Assembly (NCBI RefSeq): GCF_001957125.1
Contig: NZ_MPHJ01000001.1
Coordinates: 482,407-546,406 of the forward strand
Direction: 5' to 3'
Length of the DNA stretch: 64,000 nucleotides
Origin: Shewanella sp. UCD-KL12
GTDB lineage: Bacteria > Pseudomonadota > Gammaproteobacteria > Enterobacterales > Shewanellaceae
Position numbers and translations under genes: made by a program. This document shows positions 17,031-26,786 of this stretch, in pieces. The notes beneath the pieces are model-generated. The model was not told the DNA's origin. It saw only the letters and a list, made by a program, of their open reading frames with translations, and ran no database searches. Every line of letters starts with the position of its first letter. Position 1 is the stretch's first letter.

Positions 17031-18209
17031 ATGCCTGACCTATTAGGCTTTTTTAAGTTAAAGGGACGGCATATTAGCGCCATAATTTTAGTGATAGCCT
17101 TAATGGGCCTTTCTATTTATCTCTATCTACAGAGCAGCAACAGAGCTGTATTACAAGCTGGGACTATCTTGGTTCTTCCAGTAAAAGTTATTGGGGATAC
17201 AGCAGCTAAGCCTATAAATAAATATGAGAAAACAGATAAGTTAATTCATCAGATCGGATCTTCAGATCTGTACTCAGTGTTAGATACTGAAGATGTTATT
17301 GAGATAATGAAGCGTGCTTCAATTAGCAATGATGTGTTAGACGATGAAGATATCTTGAACATCTTTAAGGTGTCAGGTGCATCACTTATTATTGAGACTG
17401 AGGCAAGGGTAAGCGCTAAACAAGATAGGCTTGTTTACCGTTTACATACTAGGGGCGATGTTTATAGCGGTGACTTATCTGGAGCTGAAAATAATGACCT
17501 ATTCTTACAGCTTTCTCATCTGATAAATAGGAGAACGGGGGCTGATAAGTTAACGACAATTAGACTTGATGATTCGAAGTTCGTTAACCCAGAGATAGCG
17601 AAAGCTTTAGAGCAAATAAAGGCTGGAAATCAAAACATAGCAAGGAGCAGTTTAGAGCAGGTATTAACATCTGATCCTGAAAATGTGACTGCTAAGCGAC
17701 TTTTAGCAAACATATTGATGGATAGTGGCGAGTTAACTAGCGCTAATCGGTTATTTAATTCAGCGATTGAACAAGCTAATAGTCAGGGTGATAGCCGTGA
17801 GTTAGCAAGGTTGAGATTATCTCTAGCTAATAATATGCTCAGCCAAAATGAAATTGAGCGAGCATTATTACTGCTTTCTATGGCTAAATCAGATGCGGCA
17901 AAAGTGAATGACTGGCTCTATTTAGCCTACATCTTTGAGCGTTCTGGTCAGGCAAATCAAAGGTTAAATCGATACGCTGCAGCAAGGGAGCAATTTAAAA
18001 AATCTATCTATTATCATAAAAAAATCCATTGCCCATATGGTCAAGTGCAAGGCCAGAATCATTTGGCTGAACTTGAATTGTTGGAGCGTAATTATTCGAA
18101 GGCATATCGATTAACAAAACAGTCACTGGATATTATTACGATGAGAGATCTTTCCAACCTGAGAGCGCAAACATTAAAGTTACATACAAAAATTGAAAAT
18201 AAGCTGTAG
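17031..18209 (+). CDS. Membrane-anchored TPR protein
   Basis: 392 residues. One transmembrane helix at about 16-33 leaves a large periplasmic domain. Residues about 45-160 form an alpha/beta module; 185-390 contain tetratricopeptide-like helices (IKAGNQNIARSSLEQVLTSDPENVTAKRLLANILMDSGEL). The order TM, alpha/beta, TPR matches the periplasmic half of CadC/ToxR-like regulators, but the cytoplasmic winged-helix domain is absent (only 15 residues precede the TM) and is not visible in upstream frames. A GGAG ribosome site supports the ATG. Function unknown. Confidence 0.65.
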   Translation: MPDLLGFFKLKGRHISAIILVIALMGLSIYLYLQSSNRAVLQAGTILVLPVKVIGDTAAKPINKYEKTDKLIHQIGSSDLYSVLDTEDVIEIMKRASISNDVLDDEDILNIFKVSGASLIIETEARVSAKQDRLVYRLHTRGDVYSGDLSGAENNDLFLQLSHLINRRTGADKLTTIRLDDSKFVNPEIAKALEQIKAGNQNIARSSLEQVLTSDPENVTAKRLLANILMDSGELTSANRLFNSAIEQANSQGDSRELARLRLSLANNMLSQNEIERALLLLSMAKSDAAKVNDWLYLAYIFERSGQANQRLNRYAAAREQFKKSIYYHKKIHCPYGQVQGQNHLAELELLERNYSKAYRLTKQSLDIITMRDLSNLRAQTLKLHTKIENKL

Positions 18210-18243
18210 AAAATCCAGTCACAGCTAGCGGGGGAGATGAAGT

Positions 18244-18495
18244 TTACTTAAATGTCACCTTACCGCCAATCATCTTAAGGGCGGGGGTCCCTCTTACCAA
18301 AGTATCTCTGGCGAAAATCAGTTCGCAGTTAGGGCAGGTGCATGGTGTTTGGGTAAAATCTTCAACGATTCTCTCTTTAAAGCATTTGACTAAAGCACCT
18401 TTACCACCTTTTCGGTATTTAAAAAGCTGAGCCTTGCATTTAGCACAGAATATATCGACAGTCCGAGTTGGGCCTTTTTTATTAGGTTTTGCCAT
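18244..18495 (-). CDS. Small zinc-ribbon protein
   Basis: 83-residue basic protein with two metal-binding knuckles: CAKC near residue 18 and CTCPNC near 53, suggesting one structural zinc. Lys-rich N-terminus. Conserved-hypothetical type; a nucleic-acid role is possible but not shown. Convergent with the TPR gene, whose stop lies 35 bp away. Confidence 0.65.
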   Translation of the reverse strand: MAKPNKKGPTRTVDIFCAKCKAQLFKYRKGGKGALVKCFKERIVEDFTQTPCTCPNCELIFARDTLVRGTPALKMIGGKVTFK

Positions 18496-18666
18496 GTTTG
18501 TTGAGCTAAATCTCTATTTTGTTATACATTCCGCTATTGTAATCGAGCAAGGACTTACATACAAAATGTGCAAAACTTAAGTTTCTCTTCTACTATTCTT
18601 AGTGCCTCCTCAGTCAGTGTTTTACTTATTTGAATACCCAATAAATTTAGCTATTAAGGAAGAATT

Positions 18667-18933
18667 ATGTCTAAGTTTTCAGATGTAGATGGAGTTAATC
18701 GTATGACCCTGTTTTTTACTGTTATGGCTTTCGTATTACTCACATCTTGCAGTAATTATGATCCAGTTCCCGTAGAGAAGTGTGCTGAAGTGGTAAAACA
18801 TGCGAAAAAGATCTTAGGCAGTATGGCACCTGACAATGCCAGCATGATGGCGGATTGTAAGAAGGCATCAGATAGTGATCGAGGCTGTGTGATGGCTGCG
18901 ACGAAAAAAGGCGCCGTTGCTCAGTGTATGTGA
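18667..18933 (+). CDS. Small putative lipoprotein
   Basis: 88 residues. Hydrophobic segment then lipobox LLTSC (Cys about 28), leaving a 60-residue mature domain with four further Cys (KCAEV, DCKKA, GCVMA, QCM) that could form two disulfides. The ATG at 18667 has AAGGAAG upstream, so the somewhat long 15-residue n-region is likely real. No family recognised. Confidence 0.65.
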   Translation: MSKFSDVDGVNRMTLFFTVMAFVLLTSCSNYDPVPVEKCAEVVKHAKKILGSMAPDNASMMADCKKASDSDRGCVMAATKKGAVAQCM

Positions 18934-19061
18934 TCAAATTTAATTGGTGATTGTCGAAAACAGCCTTAGTGTGAAAGCCTCCGTTGAGATTGTTTTAGTT
19001 AACATCAATGTAACTTAGGTTATAGTCATTGCCATGATAATGGATATCGTGGCAAATAATA

Positions 19062-21368
19062 ATGATAAAAATAGTTAAAATCCTCCTCATCTCTACACTC
19101 TCTTTGCTTTTTATTGCGCTCTCCTCAGCCTATTTAGGGTTGAGTTTAAGCTTACCTAAATTAACCGCTGACCATTCGAGTGGCCATCTGTCCAAGTCTG
19201 TGACAATAGAAAGAGATCGCTTAGGCACGGCTGTTATTTCGGGTGATAATCGACAAGATGTTGCTTACGCTCTTGGTTTTGCTCATGGGCAGGACAGATT
19301 TTTTCAGATGGATCTATTAAGACGTAATTCAGCCGGAGAGCTCGCTGAGATATTTGGCAAAAAGGCACTCAATTTAGATAAATCGCGCCGCTTTCATCAA
19401 TTAAGGAAGCGTGCTGAAAAGATAGTCACTAATATGCCACCAAAGCAAAAGCTGCTACTGCAAACCTATGCGAATGGTGTTAATGACGCTGTTGCCGAGC
19501 AGAAGTTAAACTCATTTGAATACCTATTGACGGGGACCAGTCCAAAAGCGTGGCGCCCTGCCGATAGTTTGTTGGTTATTTATAGCATGTATCTGGATCT
19601 GCAAGGTAATACGGTAAAGCGTGATATGGCATTGACCCAAATCAAGCGGCTTTATGGTGAGCAGATGTTGGCATTCGTTACTCAAAATAGCCCTTATCAG
19701 GCGGCACTCGATTCAAGCTTACTACCGATAGATAATATTGCGACCCCTGAACTTGAAACCCAACTGTTAGCGAGTGCATTGGTATCCACTATTGAGGAGC
19801 CTCTAGATGTAGGTAGTAATAATTGGGCGGTGACTGGGGCGCATACTCAAAGCGGCCGCAGTATGTTATCTGATGATATGCACCTATCATTTTCGGTACC
19901 AATTATTTGGTACCGAGCGCAGCTAAACTATCCATTGGATTCGGGTGAGCAAACACAAGTGACAGGCGTGTCTCTTCCTGGTGCGCCTGCAATTGTTGTA
20001 GGTACCAATGGTCGTTTGGCTTGGGGGTTTACTAACGCTTATATCGATACTGCGGACTGGGTGGCGATTGAGGATAGTGAACCTGTTAAAAGCGAAGTAG
20101 AACTGATGCATTTCTCACAATCGGGAGAGAGTGAAGAATACAGCATTGAAGTGTCCAAATATGGGCCCGTTAGACAAGTTGATGGTCAAAAATATGCACT
20201 CTCTTGGGTAGCCCATAAAGATTACGCAGTAGATATGGAGTTGATGGAACTGGAATCTGCTGCGAATGTTACTGAAGGATTAAGCATCGCGACGAGCTTA
20301 GGTATTCCAGTGCAGAATATGATGTTAGTAGATAGCTCTGGTAATGCAGCATGGAAGCCTGCAGGGGCTGTCCCCTCAAGGACGAATCCTGCTGACATCG
20401 CTCAACAAGTTGATGATTATCAAATCGCTAAGTGGGAAGTTGATGAAGTCGAGCTGCCTCAAGTCGTAAACCCAAGCGATGGTCGGTTATGGTCAGCGAA
20501 CTCCAGAGTCGTCTCAGCAGAGCAGTCGAGCCGGTTCGGCGATGGCGGTTATGCCTTAGGGGCGAGAGGGCTTCAAATTCGTGACCGCCTGTTTGAGTCA
20601 GACACATTTACAGAGCAAGATTTTTATCAATTACAGTTAGATAATAAAGCTAAATTTTTAATGCCTTGGCATAAATACCTTATGGATACACTGGCTAAGG
20701 AGCCAGCCCGATTTGCTAGAGATATTCAGTACCTTCGTGACTGGCAAGCATGTGCTTGTGCCGATTCAGTAGGTTATACCTTAGTGAGAAGCTTCAGAGC
20801 GAGCCTGATTGATGCGAGCTTTGCACCACTAGAAACGGGCCTTAAAACGCTAAACTTATCTCTGTCACCGATAAAACGATACCTAGAGCCTGCAATGTGG
20901 CAATTAATTGAAGACACGCCAGCTTCATGGTTACCAAAGCAATATTCAAGTTGGCATAACTTTGTTACTCAAGTTTACCTAGATACGACTGAATCACTAT
21001 TAAGTGAATATAGCGACAGTGCAGAGCTTGCAGATTTGAAATGGGGTAAGGTCAATGCGCTCAAGATACAGCATCCATTTAGTAAACAGATCCCAATACT
21101 TAGCGCTTTGCTTGATATGCCAGAAGCTGCGGGTTTTGGCGATAGCTTTATGCCCGCTGTTCAAGGGAAAAGCTTCGGCGCATCCCAGCGGTTTATTATA
21201 CAACCTGGACTTGAAAACCAGGCCATTATGGTTATACCTGGCGGACAATCCGGGCACCCACTATCAGATTATTATCGGGCTGGATTCGAGGACTTTGTGA
21301 CTCATCAACCAACACCACTATTACCGGGTGAACCAATACATAAGATCACAATCAAGCCTACGATTTGA
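19062..21368 (+). CDS. Penicillin acylase family protein (Ntn hydrolase)
   Basis: 768-residue amide hydrolase. An N-terminal signal/anchor (about 5-25) directs it to the periplasm. The alpha-like segment precedes the autocatalytic site at Gly251-Ser252 in DVGSNNWAV; Ser252 would become the N-terminal nucleophile of the beta subunit. Conserved DDMHL and the later WGKVNALKIQHPF and GGQSGHP segments fit the family. Related enzymes degrade beta-lactams, acyl-homoserine lactones or other acyl-amides; the substrate cannot be chosen from sequence. Monocistronic, with a hairpin after the stop. Confidence 0.86.
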   Translation: MIKIVKILLISTLSLLFIALSSAYLGLSLSLPKLTADHSSGHLSKSVTIERDRLGTAVISGDNRQDVAYALGFAHGQDRFFQMDLLRRNSAGELAEIFGKKALNLDKSRRFHQLRKRAEKIVTNMPPKQKLLLQTYANGVNDAVAEQKLNSFEYLLTGTSPKAWRPADSLLVIYSMYLDLQGNTVKRDMALTQIKRLYGEQMLAFVTQNSPYQAALDSSLLPIDNIATPELETQLLASALVSTIEEPLDVGSNNWAVTGAHTQSGRSMLSDDMHLSFSVPIIWYRAQLNYPLDSGEQTQVTGVSLPGAPAIVVGTNGRLAWGFTNAYIDTADWVAIEDSEPVKSEVELMHFSQSGESEEYSIEVSKYGPVRQVDGQKYALSWVAHKDYAVDMELMELESAANVTEGLSIATSLGIPVQNMMLVDSSGNAAWKPAGAVPSRTNPADIAQQVDDYQIAKWEVDEVELPQVVNPSDGRLWSANSRVVSAEQSSRFGDGGYALGARGLQIRDRLFESDTFTEQDFYQLQLDNKAKFLMPWHKYLMDTLAKEPARFARDIQYLRDWQACACADSVGYTLVRSFRASLIDASFAPLETGLKTLNLSLSPIKRYLEPAMWQLIEDTPASWLPKQYSSWHNFVTQVYLDTTESLLSEYSDSAELADLKWGKVNALKIQHPFSKQIPILSALLDMPEAAGFGDSFMPAVQGKSFGASQRFIIQPGLENQAIMVIPGGQSGHPLSDYYRAGFEDFVTHQPTPLLPGEPIHKITIKPTI

Positions 21369-21715
21369 CGGTGTAGAAAAATGAATGAGCTTATCGGGTA
21401 AAGGCATTAACTCGCTAAGCTCATTGATTCTCTGCGTATTTCTTTGACTCTCTTTTAGCGCTTATGTTGCTACTTAATAAGTAGTATTTACTGTTTTGTG
21501 ATTTTCTCATTTTAGCGTGAAAGTCTCGACTATGAGGCTTAGTCAAAACCTTTCTCTGTATATTTTAGCTGCAGCGAATGTATCTCGCTAAGATGTTACC
21601 GAATGTCCATATTCTTGAGCGTAAATCAACATTGTAAGTAAATGTAATATTAGCAGTCTTCTATAGATATTCTGTTATTCTGCGATACAAATAATTACAA
21701 TAGAGTCGCTGAAGT
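21369..21715. other. Intergenic region before 21716 gene
   Basis: 347 bp. Apart from the hairpin at 21384-21425 it is AT-rich and I see no gene or recognisable operator. Probably contains the promoter for the next ORF. Confidence 0.5.
21384..21425 (+). terminator. Hairpin after penicillin acylase gene
   Basis: 10-bp stem AATGAGCTTA / TAAGCTCATT with a 22-nt loop, 16 bp after the stop; followed by GATTC, no strong U-run. Weak terminator or 3' hairpin. Confidence 0.4.
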
Positions 21716-22264
21716 ATGACGAACTCAGAAGTTGTTGCCCTAGTGTTAATCGCTGGAGCCTTGCAAGGTTGCCGGGAAGATGTGACTTTCCAACTCGATA
21801 GTGTGGCAGAAGTTAACCGTAAATCAGTTTCTACCCATAAGGAGGTGGATGGCGTTGACGTGTTAGAGAAAGCTATCTCTGAATGTTACCTGAGAGTCTA
21901 TGCGGTTAATCATTTAGATTACGGTGTGAAGGTCGCTCCGCTGATTAAAGTTAATGTAAACGGCGTAGAACATACGCTGAAAGTCAACTCTTGGGGGGAT
22001 GATTGGGAGTACCTAGTTGCAGGAAAAAAAGATGAAGAGTATAAGCAAAAACTCTGTTTTAAAGAGAGAGATAGTAACCCTTTAAGTTGCGCAGAGCTTG
22101 CCAAAGCAATTCAAAAGGAAACCTACTCCCTTGAGCTTAATCGCTGTGAAAAAATTGACCAATCACCTGCGAGTTGCAATATGGAGATAAAGCTATCTAA
22201 AGGTGGCGTTAGCTTAAGAAGCCCTGAAGTGAATGAACAAAATACCAATCAGTTAGCAGATTGA
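21716..22264 (+). CDS. Putative lipoprotein, uncharacterised
   Basis: 182 residues. A short hydrophobic start (VVALVLIAGALQGC) ends in a lipobox-like LQGC, Cys 19, although the n-region has no positive charge (MTNSE), which is unusual for a signal peptide. The mature part has six Cys and alternating strands (VNVNGVEHTLKVNSWGDDWEYL). No known domain. It sits before a degraded kinase remnant. Confidence 0.55.
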   Translation: MTNSEVVALVLIAGALQGCREDVTFQLDSVAEVNRKSVSTHKEVDGVDVLEKAISECYLRVYAVNHLDYGVKVAPLIKVNVNGVEHTLKVNSWGDDWEYLVAGKKDEEYKQKLCFKERDSNPLSCAELAKAIQKETYSLELNRCEKIDQSPASCNMEIKLSKGGVSLRSPEVNEQNTNQLAD

Positions 22265-22283
22265 CTATTCAAATTAGCCCAGT

Positions 22284-22529
22284 TTAGTTTTCCAGAAAAT
22301 GAATTTCAGCAATAAATCCATCAGCTTCTGATCTGACCCTAAATGGCCATGATTGTTGCTCACTAATTTGGCTTACTAGTTTTAAACCCAGGCCAAAGCT
22401 GTCTACTGCTTTTAGCTCAGCTCTTACCACATTATCCGTCACACCTTGATTGTCTATAATCAGTTTCTGACCCGTTTTTATCTCGAGTATTAGGGTGAGT
22501 TGAACAAGCTTTACTCCTCTAAATAGCAC
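22284..22529 (-). pseudogene. Histidine kinase C-terminal remnant (HATPase fragment)
   Basis: 81 codons that look like the last part of a sensor kinase ATPase domain: IIDNQGVTDN (G1-like, D.G), then DSFGLGLKLVSQISEQQSWPF (G2-like GLGL) and the terminal strands. The N-box, dimerisation helix and sensor are missing, and no upstream frame restores them. This is probably a decayed gene left after a deletion. Confidence 0.5.
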
Positions 22530-22663
22530 AGCCCCTCGAGGTCATACTTTGACTCATTGCTATTGGTCAATTCTTGACTCTGTTATATATTGGCTCGGTG
22601 TATCAAAAAATGAACCCAATCAATGTCAAACTAGTAATAAATTCAAAAGTATAGAGAGGTCCT

Positions 22664-23866
22664 ATGAGCAAGTTAGAGTTTGCCCCCATGCCTGACGGTC
22701 AAGGTTTCTTTGGTGAGTATGGCGGCCAGATTATTCCACCAGAGCTAAAGGTTGCGATGGATGCGATTAATCAAGCCTATGAAGAGATCAGGCAGACCCA
22801 AGGCTTTCAGGATGAGCTTATGCAGCTGTTCCAGGATTATGTGGGTCGACCAAGCCCCATCTATCACGCCAAGCGTCTCAGTGAGCAACTTGGCGGCGCT
22901 CAGATCTATCTTAAGCGTGAAGACCTTAACCATACTGGTGCTCACAAGATTAATCATTGCTTAGGTGAAGCACTGCTCGCCAAGTTCATGAATAAGAAAA
23001 AGGTGATTGCCGAAACGGGGGCGGGTCAGCATGGTGTTGCGCTTGCCACAGCCTGCGCTTTAGTGGGGATCCCGTGTGAAATCCATATGGGTCAGGTTGA
23101 CATAGAAAAAGAGCACCCGAATGTCACTAAGATGAAAATTTTAGGCTGTAACTTAGTTGCTGTCACTCAAGGGACTGCAACCTTAAAAGATGCTGTCGAC
23201 AGCGCTTTTGTTGAATACCTTAAAAACCCGAAAGACTACCTCTATGCCATTGGCTCAGTCGTTGGCCCTCATCCTTTTCCTAAAATGGTGCGAGACTTTC
23301 AGAGCATTATCGGCCGTGAGGCCAAAGAACAGTTTCAGCAGAAGTTTAATAAACTCCCAGATATCATCACTGCTTGTGTCGGGGGCGGGTCGAACGCTAT
23401 TGGCTTGTTCACTGCATTTCTCGATGACAGCGAGGTGAAAATTGTCGGCGTTGAACCCGCGGGGAAAGGGCTAGATACCACAGAGCATTCTGCCACACTC
23501 ACTTTAGGCACGCCGGGTGCGATTCATGGTTTTAAATGCTACGTATTACAAGATGAAGCGGGTGAGCCATTACCGGTTCACTCCATTGCTTCTGGCTTAG
23601 ATTATCCTGGAGTCGGCCCGCAACACTGCTACCTTAAAGATGTTGAGCGTGCAGAATATGACTCTGTTACCGATGAGGAGTGCCTAAACGCCTTTATGAC
23701 GCTGTCACGCGTTGAGGGTATTATCCCCGCTCTAGAGAGTGCTCATGCAGTGGCTTGGGCCATGAAAGAGGCTAGCAAGCTACCAAAAGATAAACAGATC
23801 TTAGTCAACCTATCGGGGCGAGGGGATAAAGACGCCGATTATGTCGCTGATAAGCTAGGTCTTTAA
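22664..23866 (+). CDS. trpB: Tryptophan synthase beta chain (stand-alone TrpB)
   Basis: PLP enzyme condensing indole and serine to tryptophan, 400 residues. The PLP Schiff-base lysine is Lys95 in HTGAHKINH; the phosphate loop is [18 protein letters not shown] is conserved. It differs from operonic TrpB in segments such as [20 protein letters not shown] (canonical enzymes have MGAxDxxRQ) and has no trpA or other trp gene nearby. It may be a second copy used for indole salvage. GAGAGG precedes the ATG. Confidence 0.85.
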   Translation: MSKLEFAPMPDGQGFFGEYGGQIIPPELKVAMDAINQAYEEIRQTQGFQDELMQLFQDYVGRPSPIYHAKRLSEQLGGAQIYLKREDLNHTGAHKINHCLGEALLAKFMNKKKVIAETGAGQHGVALATACALVGIPCEIHMGQVDIEKEHPNVTKMKILGCNLVAVTQGTATLKDAVDSAFVEYLKNPKDYLYAIGSVVGPHPFPKMVRDFQSIIGREAKEQFQQKFNKLPDIITACVGGGSNAIGLFTAFLDDSEVKIVGVEPAGKGLDTTEHSATLTLGTPGAIHGFKCYVLQDEAGEPLPVHSIASGLDYPGVGPQHCYLKDVERAEYDSVTDEECLNAFMTLSRVEGIIPALESAHAVAWAMKEASKLPKDKQILVNLSGRGDKDADYVADKLGL

Positions 23867-23924
23867 CATTAGCCCTCTAACACTAGGCATTTAATATTAG
23901 TCCTTTAATACCAGTGCCTAAATA

Positions 23925-23962
23925 CGAGACAAGGATGAAGTATTCACTTCATCCTTGTCTCG
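23925..23962. repeat. Long perfect inverted repeat downstream of trpB
   Basis: 16-bp perfect stem CGAGACAAGGATGAAG / CTTCATCCTTGTCTCG around a 6-nt loop, with an imperfect extension outward. No U-run follows. Could be a terminator shared by the convergent genes or a small mobile palindrome. Confidence 0.75.
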
Positions 23963-24050
23963 GTATCGCTGATCGGGAAGCCATTGTAAGGGCGAAATTT
24001 GAATCGACTACAAGCACTTAATTTCGACTAAAATGCTCAGTGCTAATACT

Positions 24051-24106
24051 TAACCTCCAGTACTTAACCTCCAGTACTTAACTTCCAGTGCTTAACTTCC
24101 AGTGCT
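24051..24106. repeat. Four 14-bp tandem repeats
   Basis: Units TAACCTCCAGTACT (two) and TAACTTCCAGTGCT (two) lie head to tail and abut the stop codon of the S9 peptidase gene. The preceding 30 bp contain further decayed copies. Likely slipped-strand expansion. Confidence 0.85.
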
Positions 24107-26251
24107 TCACTGCTGTCTATCTTCTTGCTGATACTTATCAAACCACCAGAGTATATGGGCCACCTTCGACATCAAATTACTCGGACGTTTATAGATACCA
24201 TGAGGCGCATCGGGGATCCGCACCATCGCCGTATCAATATTGCGCAGTTTAAGGGCTTGATAAAATTGCTCACTTTCAGCAATTGGCGTGCGAATATCGG
24301 CTTCACCTGTCAGTAGCATCGTTGGGGTGGTGACATTACCAACATAGCTGATAGGCGAGAGCTTCATATAATGCTCGGCGTCTTCCCAAGGCATCTTCTC
24401 AAACCAGTTTTTAATGACAAATGGATAGATGTCGGTTGTGAGTGCAAAGCTATACCAGTTGATAACAGGCTTGGCGACAACAGCGGCTTTAAATCTATCG
24501 GTATGACCCACAATCCAGGCAGTCAGTACGCCGCCACCAGAGCCTCCGGTGACAAACAAGTTGTCAGTGTCTATGGCATCTTGGGCAATCACCCCATCGA
24601 CCACTGACATCAAGTCATCAAAATCTTGGCTTGGATAGTTGTTATAGATAAGCTGAGAGAACGCCTTACCATAGCTATCACTGCCACGGGGGTTGGCATA
24701 GACAACCACATAACCACTTGCCGCCATCAATTGGATTTCGGCTGCGAAATGCGGGCCATAGTTGGTCACGGGGCCGCCGTGGATCTCTAAGATAAGCGGA
24801 AACTTTTTGCCTGACTTTTTATCAGCTTCATAGCCGGGAGGGTAGGCTACCCAAGCTTGAACTTCAAGGTCATCATAGGATGATTTGACTGTCATCTCTT
24901 TAATGCTCGCTAAGGTTTTATGGCTTAAGGCGTTGTCATTGAGTGATGTCAGTTGAGTGGTTTTGCCTTTGCGGCTGATGGCAATATCAGCGGGACGCTG
25001 GGGGGCTGAATAGGTAAACGCGATGGTGCCATTATCGGCCACATCAAACTCACTGCCTGTGTAAGGGCGACCAAAGGCAAGCCCGCCTAGATTCTTTGCT
25101 ACAACTTTGCGTTTGCCTGAAAGTGGCTGATAAGCCACATAGGTTTCGCCTCTGTCATGGTAGCTCATAAACAGGCCTTTACTGTTGTCGGCCCACTTAA
25201 TGCTATTAACCGAACGGTCAAAACTCGCGGTCAGTGAGCGTTTATTTGAGCCATCGAGCTGCATGATATACAGCTGGGTATTTTCATAGTTTTTATAATG
25301 CTGATCGAAACCTAAATAGGCGATCATCTTGCCGTTCGGAGAGATAACAGCCTGCTTATCTGGCCCATTTCTGTCGGTAAGTTGGATGACTGCCAAGCTA
25401 TCTATATCTAGGCTAAAAATATTCGAGTCGGTCCATTCCAGCTCGCTATCATCACGCGTATTGGCAGAATAGATTATCTGCTCGCCATCTCGGCTCCAAC
25501 TGAGCGGCCCACTGTGATCAAACTTGCCCTGGCTCAGCTGACGGGCTGCGCCCCCATCGGCAGACATAAGAAACAGTTGTCGATTACCGGGAGGAGTGAG
25601 CCCTGCACCATCAAAGCGATAGTACATATCATCGATAAATATTGCCGGTTTTGCCCACTTAGCACCTTTAGGTTTACCGGGAAGGGAAACCACTGACTTA
25701 GGTTTCTCTGCAACAAAGCGGGTGAAGGCGATATAACGGCCATCGGGTGACCATGACAGGTTCGATGGTGAGTGAGTAAAGTGACTCATTTGGCCTGTAA
25801 CGCCTGTGTCTAACCATTTGATATGGATCTGTGGCTTACCACTGGCGGTTGAGATATACGCAAGCTTTTTGTTGTCAGGGGACAAGGTTGGCGAGTGATC
25901 CACATGGAGGCCATTAGTGACTGGGGTAAGGTTCTTTTTACTGTCGACCTTCCAGATATTACCCAGTTTCTTATCCGTATGGATATCCATATAGTTACGG
26001 ACAAAATAGACCTCATCACCTTTCGCATTTATTTCTAAGTTAGAGGCATATTCAAGGGAGAAAATATCTTCAAGTTGCAGCCTTTTACTGTCATCAACAC
26101 TTGATGATTCAACTGCGCTTTTGCCACTCGTAGCAATCGTTGAATCAGCCGAAGAAGTTTGTGCAATGGTTGGTGTAATAGTTTGTGCGATGGCCAAGCC
26201 CGAGGCGAGCGGGGCTATGGCCATCAAAGCGATACAAATGCCTTTTTTCAT
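24107..26251 (-). CDS. S9 family prolyl oligopeptidase-like peptidase, exported
   Basis: Serine peptidase, 714 residues from the ATG at 26251 (AAGGGA ribosome site; the ATG two codons earlier lies inside it). Signal peptide about 1-23. Beta-propeller with WD40/TolB-like blades at about 55-420 (WSPDGRYIAF, WSRDGEQIIYS). The alpha/beta hydrolase domain is at about 450-714, with oxyanion-region HGGP, nucleophile GGSGGG, acid GEADIRTP and catalytic His DAPHGIY. Related enzymes act as dipeptidyl or acylaminoacyl peptidases. Probably periplasmic peptide scavenging. Confidence 0.88.
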   Translation of the reverse strand: MKKGICIALMAIAPLASGLAIAQTITPTIAQTSSADSTIATSGKSAVESSSVDDSKRLQLEDIFSLEYASNLEINAKGDEVYFVRNYMDIHTDKKLGNIWKVDSKKNLTPVTNGLHVDHSPTLSPDNKKLAYISTASGKPQIHIKWLDTGVTGQMSHFTHSPSNLSWSPDGRYIAFTRFVAEKPKSVVSLPGKPKGAKWAKPAIFIDDMYYRFDGAGLTPPGNRQLFLMSADGGAARQLSQGKFDHSGPLSWSRDGEQIIYSANTRDDSELEWTDSNIFSLDIDSLAVIQLTDRNGPDKQAVISPNGKMIAYLGFDQHYKNYENTQLYIMQLDGSNKRSLTASFDRSVNSIKWADNSKGLFMSYHDRGETYVAYQPLSGKRKVVAKNLGGLAFGRPYTGSEFDVADNGTIAFTYSAPQRPADIAISRKGKTTQLTSLNDNALSHKTLASIKEMTVKSSYDDLEVQAWVAYPPGYEADKKSGKKFPLILEIHGGPVTNYGPHFAAEIQLMAASGYVVVYANPRGSDSYGKAFSQLIYNNYPSQDFDDLMSVVDGVIAQDAIDTDNLFVTGGSGGGVLTAWIVGHTDRFKAAVVAKPVINWYSFALTTDIYPFVIKNWFEKMPWEDAEHYMKLSPISYVGNVTTPTMLLTGEADIRTPIAESEQFYQALKLRNIDTAMVRIPDAPHGIYKRPSNLMSKVAHILWWFDKYQQEDRQQ

Positions 26252-26786
26252 TATCATCCCTTAACTTATAAATTTTTATTATGGGGACAGAGCCAAGTTT
26301 GATAGCCAAACTATCTGTAAAACGGTAAAGCTATCTGCTCTGTTTTTATTCACTGCAGCTAAATTACCATAGGTAGTAAAAATGACAAACTGATGAGAAT
26401 TGATGCTTAGAGCCGACGGGAATCAAGTGTGGAGAAGACGAGAAGTGGGCTGGTGGATAGAGATATTTTTATTCGAATTAATAAAAGTTCAATTCAGAAT
26501 TGAGGATATATGTCTATTAACTCACTTTTGTGGTGTTTTTTGTGTTTAGCCCTCTGATTTGGTGTGTTCTGTGCTGCCACCCTCCATTTCGGCGTGTTTT
26601 GCATTGATACCCTCCGGTTTGTGTGTATAATCTCTGTTCGGAAATATTGAGATCGCTTTCAGTAGCCGTATAAAGATAGGTATCGTTTTTTCGTGTTCGG
26701 CAATGCTTAATCGAAAAAGGCATAGAGGCATTGCGACTTATCATTTTTCTCACTTTTAAATATAAATACATTGTGATGGGCTGGTT
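26252..26786. other. Intergenic region with ~30-bp imperfect repeats
   Basis: 535 bp between divergent genes. The 26550-26625 part has two and a half imperfect 30-bp units starting CCCTC and containing TTTGGTGTGT-like cores. A minus-strand ORF across it (26517-26792) is only the translation of these repeats and overlaps the hemerythrin start; not called. Confidence 0.6.
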
